NCBI RefSeq assembly: GCF_001660625.3
Contig: NC_030416.2
Coordinates: 9,832,568 to 9,896,567, forward strand
Source: Ictalurus punctatus
Taxonomy: Eukaryota > Chordata > Actinopteri > Siluriformes > Ictaluridae
Direction: 5' to 3'
DNA length: 64,000 nucleotides
The notes beneath the pieces are model-generated. The model did no database searches and was not told the origin of the DNA. It worked only from the letters and a program-made list of their open reading frames with translations. The position numbers and the translations under genes are program-made. Positions 10,733 through 64,000 of the stretch are shown in pieces; the stretch's first letter is position 1, and each line of letters opens with the position of its first letter.

Positions 10733-11798
10733 TTTACTAATAGGAACACCTGTACCCCTGCTCATTCATCCAAACAGCCAGTCATATGGCAGCAGCTCAA
10801 TGCATAATAACATCCTGAAGATACAAGTTACGAACACGTTGACATTAAATATCAGAATATGGAGGGGAAAAAAGTGAGTCTCGGTGACTTTGACTATGGC
10901 AAATGGTCTAATTTGTGAGCTATCGTTGCCTTCCTGTCAGCTCGAGCCATGCAGACTGGTCATTCTCCACTGATCGTTCCAATCAACCATGGGCGTAACT
11001 ATGCATTCTTTGGGGGGGGGGGGGGGTCGTGTCCCCCCAGTGTTGAGGAAATACCAATCTGTTCCCCCCAGTATACAGTACAAACTGTTTTCTATATGAC
11101 CCCCTTTAATGAGCCCTGCCAACGGATCTGTCTTTTCTTCATCTATTCTATTTATTTATGTCTATTCCTTTTTAATATATTTCCGTTTGTTAAGGAAAAT
11201 AGGTGTACCTCCAATTGTACACTTGGTTGCGCCCATACTCAATGCAAGTTCGTTGATCTATTTTAGCAGCTCAGTCTGTAAGAAATGGAGACCGCAGACA
11301 AGCGTAGAAAAGTGCAGCAGAACATGCAAGCTTTTTTCAGACAGTAAGTAACTAGATACCTAAATAGTTGGTGACCTCAGCTTAGTATAGAAGATGTCAT
11401 ACCATGGCTTGGTTTGTTCTTAAGAACGTCAATTAACTTTTGATATTTGCACACCCGGGAAGTAGGCTAGACTAATGTCAGTTCCAGTTTTTGACCATTA
11501 ACGTTGCATTCATACTTGGACCCCCCAATGTCCATACCATGGTTACGCCCTTGCAATCAACAAGGCGTTTCTGCGCACAGAACTACCACTCGCTGGAAGG
11601 TGTTTTTTTTCTTTCTTTTTTTTCTTTCTTTTTTTTCTTTTCGCTTTCTGTGTACATACTGTTGTGTGTGGAAAATCCCAGGAGATCATCAGTTTCTGAA
11701 ATACTCAAATCAGCCTATCCGGCACCAACAAGCGTGCCACAGTTAAAATCACTGACTTGCATGAATGAGCCGACGTACATGTGTTCCTATTAAAGTCT
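10733..11798 (+). mobile_element. second family A element, interrupted
   Basis: Shares GGAACACCTGTACCCCTG and AGCCAGTCATATGGCAGCAG on the left, and CAGGAGATCATCAGTTTCTG and TGTTCCTATTAAAG on the right, with the 1529-2460 element. Split by the hAT at 10988-11553. Confidence 0.75.
10988..11553. mobile_element. hAT-type nonautonomous element nested in family A
   Basis: The ends CATGGGCGTAACTATG and, inverted, CAAGGGCGTAACCATGG match. The 8-base target duplication CAATCAAC flanks it exactly (10980-10987 and 11554-11561); 8-bp duplications are typical of hAT elements. A G/C homopolymer lies near the left end. No transposase remains. Confidence 0.88.
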
Positions 11799-12429
11799 TC
11801 AGTCAGTGTACTGTATGTGTCATTTAAACTACAACACTTTTGAGTATTTAAGTCATTGGCCGTGATAATTTTACTTTTGACTTAAGCTGGACTTTGACAT
11901 TCCTTCAAGAAGGAAAGAATTTTGACTTTCAGCCAAAACATGTGCTTTGTTCACCGTTGCTTAGAGAACAAGCACGTGTATAAATCAGGAAACAATTGGC
12001 TGAGTGAAATGATGGGAGTATTAATAAAAAGTAAAAGAAATGGAGACAGAAGAGCTTTGTTTAAATTCCTGTCCTTATAATTCTGATGCTTTGCATCCCG
12101 TTTTGACCTTTTTGAAGAGAATGAGAGCTATTAACCAGCTAGAATGATCAGATGGATAAGTAGCAAGTGATGCAAGTAAATAAAACACAGTTTAAACAAA
12201 GAGAATCAAGTTAGATGATAATTTACTTCTTTCCCTAATATTTATGATGTTGATAATAATGACACTGGTACCGGTGTCTGTCACTGCGAAAGAGAAACAT
12301 TCAGTACACACATAAATAGTCAGTCATTTTCAGCTCTGTTCACCACCAAGCCACTGTTGTTTTCTAAAATAAAACATTACAAGTAGCTTGGGTTTAAATG
12401 ACTCCAGTTGAACACACATCTGTATATAG

Positions 12430-12920
12430 CTTTATTCAATTCAATTCAATTGTCAATTTTATTTGTACAGCGCTTTTTGCAATGGACATTGTCTCAAAGC
12501 AGCTTTACAGAAACATGTAATCATGGTATACAAATTTTAAGTGTGCGAATTTATCCCAATTCAGCAAGCTGGTGGTGATGGTGGCAAGGAAAAACTCCCT
12601 AAGATGTTAAGAGGAACCAGACTCAGAAGGGAACCCATCCTCATCTGGGTAACAACAGATAGTGTCAAATGAAGTCTGTTTGGCCTTAGAAGCCACCGTA
12701 GTCCCAGCAATCTGGAATTGGAGTAGATGAGAGCTCCATCCAGAGGTAGGACATCCGAAACGGATCAGGCAGGTCCAGAAAGCAGAAAGGATCAGGATCT
12801 TTAGTATCTCCATAAAATCGTGTGTGGCTCGACTGTGCTTAGCGTAATAGAAAGTCTAGTCATGGTAGGCTTGAGTAAACAAATACGTTTTAAGCCTAGA
12901 CTTAAACACTGATATACATG
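12430..12920 (+). repeat. dispersed fish repeat (CAATTCAATT family)
   Basis: Begins with repeated ATTCA, then ATTTTATTTGTACAGCGC and GGACATTGTCTCAAAGCAGC, a very common fish repeat. A minus-strand piece of the same family lies at about 19830-19903. Confidence 0.7.
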
Positions 12921-13458
12921 TGAAACTACTGGTTGGATGTCTGATGTTTATCTGTTGTTAGGCCTCATTTAATTTCTCTTTGTCGTATGACAAAGTCGGT
13001 CACTTCCTGACCATTGTATTGATTTGGAGTTATTCCAAGTTAAAAAAAAAAAAAAAAAAAGCCTGTTTCTAAAATGTCTGTTAGATCTTCTTGGAATCCT
13101 GCTCGCATAGCAATTTGAGCATTGTATTAAAAATCACGAGTTTGTCCTTGTCTGTGATGTGGTGATCACATTTCCATTTTCCTTGCAAGTTTCTACCGAT
13201 GCAAGCAGTTGAAATAACACTACTGAAAGCTGAATACATTAACACTTGGCCTCAGTAGAACCTTCGAGTGTTATCTGGCATATGTAATGGCCTTGAAATG
13301 CAAACAAAGAAATTTTCTTTGAGGGGGATAGATAGTATGCATTGTTCAAATTGATCAGCATGAACCAAGCACATTGATGCACAAAGCTAGCTAGAGTACA
13401 TCCATAGAAATCCGGAACTTTCTGGTACTTTCTTAAGTGTTTGATTAATGTGCACATA

Positions 13459-13511
13459 CAATGAGAGGAAATATGTATTCAGACACTTTTGTTTTTGTTA
13501 AGTAATATACA
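13459..13511. mobile_element. Tc1-type terminal fragment
   Basis: AATGAGAGGAAATATGTATT then CAGACACTTTTG, preceded by TA; like the left end of the element at 60591. Only the end remains, abutting the next element. Confidence 0.5.
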
Positions 13512-14615
13512 AAGATCAACTATAACATTAAAATCACTGACATTTGACATGAATAATGTTGATTATCTCATCACCGGGCACATGTCAAGGAGAGGGATAT
13601 ATTAGGCTGCATGTGAACAGTCAGCTCTCGAAGTTGATGTGTTGGAAGCAGGAAAAATGGGTAAAACATAAGGATCTGAGCGACTTTGACAAGGGCCAAA
13701 TTGTGATGGTTAGACGACTGGGTCTGAGCATCTCCAAAACAGCAGGTCTTGTGTGGTGTTCCCTGTACACAGTGTTTAGTACCTACTAAAAGTGGCCCAA
13801 GGAAGGACAACCAGTAAACCGGCAAAAGGGTCATGGGCTCCCAAGGCTCATTGATGCACGTGGGATCCCACAGAAGAGCTACTGTAGCACAAATTGTTAC
13901 ATATATAGCAATATAGAAAGGTATCAGAAGACAGTGCATCGCAGCTTTCTGGTCAGAGTGCCCATGCTGACCCCTGTCCACTGTCAAAAGCACCTACAAT
14001 GGGCACACGAACATCAGAACTGGACCATGGAGCAATGGAAGCAGGTGGCCTGGTCTGATGGTCATATTTTCTTTTACATCATGTGGGCAGCTGGGCGCGT
14101 GTGAATCACTTACCTGGGGAATGGCACCAGGATGCACTAGGGAAAGAAGATGCAGATGGCACCAGGATGCACTAGGGGATGAAGGCAGAGGCAGTGTGAT
14201 AAATCTTGGGTACTGGAATTCATGTGGATGTTATTTTGACATGTACCACCTACCTAAACATTGTTGCAGACCAAATACACCCCTTCATGGCAACAGTATT
14301 ACATAATGGCAGTGCCTCTTTCAGCAGGATAATGCGTCCTGCTACACTGCAAAGATTGTTCAAGAATGGTTTTAGGAATATGGCAAAGAGTTCAAGGTGT
14401 TGATTTGGCCTACAGATTCCCCAGATCTCAATCCGATCACGCATCTGTGGGATTTGCTGGACAAACAGGTCCAATCCATGGAGGCCCCACCTCGCAACTG
14501 ACAGGACTTAAAGAATCTGCTGCTAACGTCTTATGCTAATGTCAGAGGTTTTGTTAAGTCCATGCCTTGATGCGTCGGAGCTGTTTTGGTAACACAATAT
14601 TAGGCAGGTGGTTTA
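13512..14615 (+). pseudogene. mariner/Tc1-type transposase relict (family E)
   Basis: Plus-strand pieces in broken frames: DLSDFDKGQIVMVRRLGLS (HTH region), HQNWTMEQWKQVAWSDGH, FQQDNASCYTAKIVQEWF-like, and DSPDLNPITHLWDLLDKQVQ. Ends near CACAATATTAGGCAGGTGG. Many frame breaks and stops. Contains a small tandem duplication (GGCACCAGGATGCACTAGGG-like) at about 14121-14177. Confidence 0.85.
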
Positions 14616-14629
14616 TCTTCTGGCTGATT

Positions 14630-14815
14630 TATTTGAGATTCTGGTCCATGTTGACATTACACAATTCCTGCAGATCTTCAGGCGCACTTTCATGCTGCGA
14701 ATCTCCTGTTCTGCCACATCCCAAAGGTGTTCTATTGGATTCAGATGAAGTGACTGGGAAGGCCACTGGAGAACCGTGAACTCATTGTCATGTTCACGAA
14801 ACCAGTTTGAGATGA
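14630..14815 (-). mobile_element. transposon fragment
   Basis: CATGCTGCGAATCTCCTGTT, TCTGCCACATCCCAAAGGTG and TTCTATTGGATTCAGATG are recalled as the antisense of a common fish Tc1-like transposase region. Boundaries are uncertain. Confidence 0.5.
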
Positions 14816-15274
14816 CTTTTTTTTTAAATAGTCCTTTGTGACTGTTGCTTGTCAGACTGTACGAACCCGATCCCCGCTGTAATCCATGTCACACTGTAGG
14901 ATTTCAGTTGTGATTAATGTCTGAGTGTATGATGGTCAAGACGTGAAATACAGATGCACGCAGGAAGACTCGTACGGTGTAGGAGAAACCACGCTACAGG
15001 ACTGTGGCTCAAATCTTCTGACACTGCCAGAATTTAATCGGAGGAAAAATTTGATCAGAACGGCTGTTAATCGGCTGTCGGGGAACACGTCAAATTAGAC
15101 ATCAGAGACTACAGACTTTGGCCTAGGATTATAGGAATCTTTTAGGATTCTCAAAACTTGTCTCAGACAACCAAATCGTGGCCAAACTCGTACAGTGTGA
15201 ACCCGGCTTTAGTGTACCAAAGTCTACCAACTACCAATCATGACTCATCAATTTTGTTCCACTCATCCTTATAG

Positions 15275-15770
15275 AAATGCTCCAGATCTACAACCCCAAT
15301 TCCAAAAAAGTTGGGACACAGTAAAATGTAAATAAAAACAGAATGCAGTGATTTGCAAATCTCATAAACCCATGTGTTATTCACAGTAGAACATAGAAAA
15401 CATGTCAAATGTTTAAACTGAGTAAATGTACCATTTTAAGAAATAAATAAGGTCGTTTTGAATGTGATGGCCGCAACACATCTCAAAAAAGTTGGGACGG
15501 GGGCAACAAAAGGCTGGAAAGTAAGTGTTACTAAAAAGAAACAGCTGGAAGTTAATTAGCCACAGGTCAGTAACATGATTGGGTATAAAACAGTATCTTA
15601 GAGAGGCAGAGTCTTTCAGAAGTAAACTTGGACAGAGGTTCACCAATCTGCGAAAACTGCATCTACAATTCATGGAACAATTTCAGAATAATGTTCCTCA
15701 ACGTAAAATTGCGAAGACTATGAATGATGACTATGCTGATCTCATCAGCAACTGTACATAATATCATCAA
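15275..15770 (+). mobile_element. DNA-transposon remnant (AAAAAAGTTGGGAC family)
   Basis: CCAATTCCAAAAAAGTTGGG near 15295 and again CAAAAAAGTTGGGACGGGG near 15484 are hallmarks of a widespread fish DNA transposon. The reading CNNPKENCEDYE-like portion is decayed. Ends at a T-run and a (GT)n tract (15819-15862). Confidence 0.6.
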
Positions 15771-15815
15771 AAGATTTTTTTTTTTTTTTTTTTACATTTA
15801 TTTACAACTTTTGGA

Positions 15816-15818
<3 letters not shown>

Positions 15819-15862
<44 letters not shown>
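15819..15862. repeat. (GT)n microsatellite
   Basis: 22 GT units. Confidence 0.95.
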
Positions 15863-15865
<3 letters not shown>

Positions 15866-16013
15866 AAATTTTAGTTTTTTCTAATATGTTTCTTTTTGTT
15901 TTTAACTTGAATGTTGTTGGCTGCTATATCACATTAAAAGTGGAAAAAGATCTGTTATGATTTTTCATGGTTTAATTATTCTTATTATTATTTTTATTTA
16001 TTTATTTATTTAT

Positions 16014-17130
16014 TTATACATCACAAAAAGTTTTAACAGGGGTATGTAGATATTTTATAGTCACTGAATATCTGGAAGTAGAAAAATAACCATAAATAAA
16101 AGGTGCATCTTTGGCAGTACCACTACAATCCATTTTTAAGCCTGTAAACATGGCTTTTGGAACTTGCTCAGGAATGGAGCCTTTTTGGAACAGGGTGAGG
16201 CTGATGTCTAGCTGGTGTGTGGCCATTGTATGGCTCGTGTCTGGTGGGACTTGCAAGCTTCCCCTCTCCCACCAGGTGCAGTATGCTAGTCTATGCATCT
16301 CCTCTTCATTTCCACCTTGGTGTGTGGTGGCAAGGCTAGATTCCTTGTGGCACATTGGGAGTGCAAGATTCTTAGCCTCCCTTAGGACTCGGGAGGTTTG
16401 CTTTGGCCCTGGGTGGTGTCTTGGGACTGTGGTCGGTACTTCATGATTTTTAGGCCGGTGAATGGCTAGAGCCATTCACCGGCCTAAAAATCATGAAGTA
16501 CCGACCACATCTGTTTTGGTGTCTTGGAAGGTGAAGTTTGCTTACTGGGGAGATATCCCTGAGATATCCCTTTTCTTTACACCGCTTTTGCATGGTTGCC
16601 ATTCCTGGATAAAACAGGCCTATCTATTCTTTGTTGGAAATGCTTGTCAGGATGAGCCATCAAGCTCTCATCAGCTCTCCTGGATGCTTGAGCAGTGCAT
16701 CCATGCACACTTCATACCATAGAGCCAAACTGGTTGAGGCTTTCAGTCATGAGAGAAGAGACTTCTGGGTTGGGAATGCCACGAGGGGTTCTACTGGCTT
16801 TCTTATTGACCTAGTCAAACGCTTACCCTCCCTTGATGGATTGTGGGAAGTGGATTGGTCAAAGAACAAATGTTTTCCTCCAGGCAGCCCAGAAAGACAA
16901 CTGTCCTGCCCAACACTTTGTTTTTGGTAGCTATTTTGCCTTGTAATGAATGTGGTGGTCTCTCTACGGATATCTGGCCATGGAAAGTCCTTGTGACCAT
17001 AGAATTGTCATCTGCATTCATCATATGCACGCTCAGAGAGTTAGATGCGATCACACTCTGCAATTTCAGACACAAAAGAGGTCCAGCTACCAAGTGATTG
17101 GCAGGAGCAGTAGCCAATCATAAAGAGTGT
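16014..17130. other. unclassified segment centred on a palindrome
   Basis: Not recognised as a known gene or repeat. It has moderately higher GC content than its flanks, and several open frames of 80-150 codons on both strands without family signatures (for example 16014-16475 on minus, 16462-16722 on plus). The two frames that begin inside the palindrome share AIHRPKNHEVPTT simply because the arms are inverted copies. I would not call a gene. Confidence 0.4.
16428..16509. repeat. perfect 40-bp inverted repeat
   Basis: Left arm 16428-16467 and right arm 16470-16509 are exact reverse complements separated by AG. The arm core reads TTTTTAGGCCGGTGAATGGC. Homology stops sharply on both sides. 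Confidence 0.97.
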
Positions 17131-17214
17131 AAGAGTGTAAACAAAGCATACAAAAGTGAGCGAGTGGAAAGTAGAAGGATACAAGGGAAAAGGATTTTGG
17201 GCTTATGCTGTTTT

Positions 17215-17250
<36 letters not shown>
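17215..17250. repeat. (TTG)n microsatellite
   Basis: About ten TTG units followed by a T-rich run, in the first atp8b2 intron. Confidence 0.9.
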
Positions 17251-17890
17251 TTGTTTTTTTTGCTGAACAGGTAAGACATTCATTTGTTATTTATTTTGGT
17301 GTCTTGCTCGCTGTATGTGTGGGCAGAACGCAGTTCAGCACCTCTTACAAGCTCTTTTGATAAAAAGGGAGATCGGTTGAAAGCATTGCGTTTCTCAGGG
17401 TCATCTTCAGAGGACAGCCTACAGACACCTAGAAGCACTAAGATCAAATGACAAACGACAGATGCTATAAAATATTTACCTTTTGCTATTGTGTTAAATG
17501 CTTGTACACTGTAAACGTGTCAATTGTAAACATGACACAATTTTTTGAATCCGCACGGTTTCCATTAATCTGATGGCATGGTATTTTTGAGGTATTTTTT
17601 TTTTATAAGCACAAGAAAAGCTTTAATGGATCTACACTGTAACGATAATGAAGCGCCATCATAGATAAATGAGTCAAGCAACACCTTTTTAAAATGAATG
17701 TCTCTCTTTTTATTGCATTTAAAGCCATACATTTTCTGAAATAAAGTCATGGTCTGAAGAAATGGCAGTCAGCCCATTAAGCAGACCAAACTGTGCTGTA
17801 GCTCTGGGGATTAGATATCACTATATTCCCTTAGTGAGCAGTCATTCGTCCGCTGTTTTATCCTTGAGATCCTGTTGACGGTGTTTTTTG

Positions 17891-17893
<3 letters not shown>

Positions 17894-17950
<57 letters not shown>

Positions 17951-17965
17951 TGTGTGTGTGTGTGT
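17894..17965. repeat. (CT)n-(GT)n microsatellite before the atp8b2 start exon
   Basis: About 27 CT units followed by nine GT units, ending just upstream of the first coding exon; it could act as an expanded polypyrimidine tract. Confidence 0.95.
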
Positions 17966-18006
17966 TAAGATTTTCCCATGGGACGGAGCGGCAGAACATC
18001 AGAGGC

Positions 18007-63036
<45,030 letters not shown>

Positions 63037-63144
63037 TGCAGGTAAACACAAGCATGTACTTTCATATAGAAAGCTTTGCTTTAAAAAGTCACACAGCCAT
63101 GTACAAATGGACTACACTGTATATACGTTGTTGACATAAAACGT

Positions 63145-63188
<44 letters not shown>

Positions 63189-63724
63189 GATATAATTTTA
63201 GATTAGCTTGTACGGTGCGTGTGTAATCACCAATATTATAAACATGCTTAAACACTTCCCTTTATTCTAGTGAACTTGATGCAGTTTTTAAACCAATGCT
63301 TGGACAGACTCAGAAAAGACTCTGATTGCATTTTCACACCTGAGTCTTTTGGGACTTTTGTTTCGGAACCTGGTGCGTTTTCACTCTTGGTTCGGTTCGT
63401 TTTGACATGCGAACACTGCAATCGTGCTCAGATCTGCACCTAAACACTCGAACAAGGTGGTCTCGGCCCGATTGCAAACAAACTCTGGAGGGGTTCACTT
63501 GTGGTGTATAGCAATGCATAATAGGAACTGCGGTACGTAAAAAGCGTGTTTGTTTAGCTAACGACTCAGTGTATTAATTTCGGTTTAACTTGGACCAAAG
63601 ACGAGGTAAAATGTCCCGTTTAAATTTGGTCTGGCAAACGTATTTCTGAATTTCAAAAACAACTTTCAAAAACAGTCAGGTTTATGAGGTGTTTAGCGAG
63701 CATCTCAAGGAGATGGGCCTTAAT
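63037..63724 (+). other. atp8b2 3' UTR and downstream sequence
   Basis: No canonical AATAAA was seen in the first few hundred bases. A (TA)n run lies at 63152-63183. Sequence from about 63290 to 63545 (GGTTCGGTTCG-type) resembles a dispersed fish repeat, but I cannot place it in a family. Confidence 0.4.
63152..63183. repeat. (TA)n microsatellite in the atp8b2 3' UTR region
   Basis: About sixteen TA units. Confidence 0.95.
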
Positions 63725-63920
63725 CATTTACATTTACAGCATTTGGCAGACGTCCTTATCTAGAGAAACTTACATTATTTCATTTATACAACCGAGCTGT
63801 TGAGGGCTAAGGGCCTTGCTCAAGGGCCTAGCAGTGGCAGCTTGGCAGTGCAGGGATTTGAATTCATGACCTTGCAATCAGAAGTCCATCAGCTTAACCA
63901 CTAAGCTACCACTGCCCCAA
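63725..63920 (-). mobile_element. tRNA-derived SINE (same family as 57398)
   Basis: The reverse complement reads TAGCTTAGTGGTTAAG (box A-like), GGTCATGAATTCAAATCCC (box B-like), GGCCCTTGAGCAAGGCCC, and the tail GACGTCTGCCAAATGCTG. Confidence 0.85.
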
Positions 63921-64000
63921 TGTAATCCTTCTGTGGAACATATAAATGGGTTAAATTATAATAAGTACAGCTTAAAAGAAAGCCACAATTCAATACATCC

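Noticed and set aside
16014..16475. 153-codon minus-strand frame as a gene
   Set aside because: Start lies inside a palindrome; no recognisable domain, splice context or family similarity that I can name.

Overview
This is vertebrate nuclear DNA, almost certainly from a teleost fish. It has GT-AG split genes, fish-type Tc1/mariner, hAT and SINE copies, many long dinucleotide and trinucleotide repeats, and an AT-rich background. The transposon mix recalls otophysan fishes such as catfishes, but that is a guess. All protein genes lie on the + strand.

Two host genes are present, in an order I recall from the human AQP10-ATP8B2 region of 1q21. (1) 5390-7503: exons 2-6 of an aquaglyceroporin, best called aqp10. 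Five joined exons give 257 residues with both NPA motifs; the first exon was not found. (2) about 9870-63036: atp8b2, a class-4 P-type ATPase (phospholipid flippase). I reconstructed 27 coding exons by eye. All junctions keep phase, the coding sequence is 3831 nt including the stop, and the product is 1276 residues with all P4-ATPase motifs. A GC-rich promoter and noncoding first exon lie near 9.87-10.16 kb. The largest introns are intron 2 (11.7 kb), intron 22 (7.7 kb) and intron 18 (5.5 kb). The two genes are not functionally coupled in the way an operon would be: one codes for a water/glycerol channel, the other for a lipid flippase.

The rest is intergenic or intronic sequence heavily colonised by transposable elements. 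0-3.6 kb: Tc1 copy cut by the window edge, a TA-flanked Tc1-type element and a nonautonomous element. 8-15.8 kb: SINEs, mariner-like relicts and a hAT nested in an older element. 16-17.1 kb: an unexplained segment with a perfect 40-bp palindrome. 19.25-20.0 kb: a 36-bp minisatellite. 22.4-29.7 kb: repeat-poor part of intron 2 with a promoter-like motif cluster. 32.7-61 kb: many Tc1 copies in atp8b2 introns, including one that has captured a piece of atp8b2 exon 23 and intron 23.

I did not find a new biological system in the sense of a new gene cluster. The most notable observation is the host-gene fragment captured inside a Tc1 element (55581-55899). It keeps the pre-insertion site of a SINE that now sits in the parent locus, so the order of events can be read.
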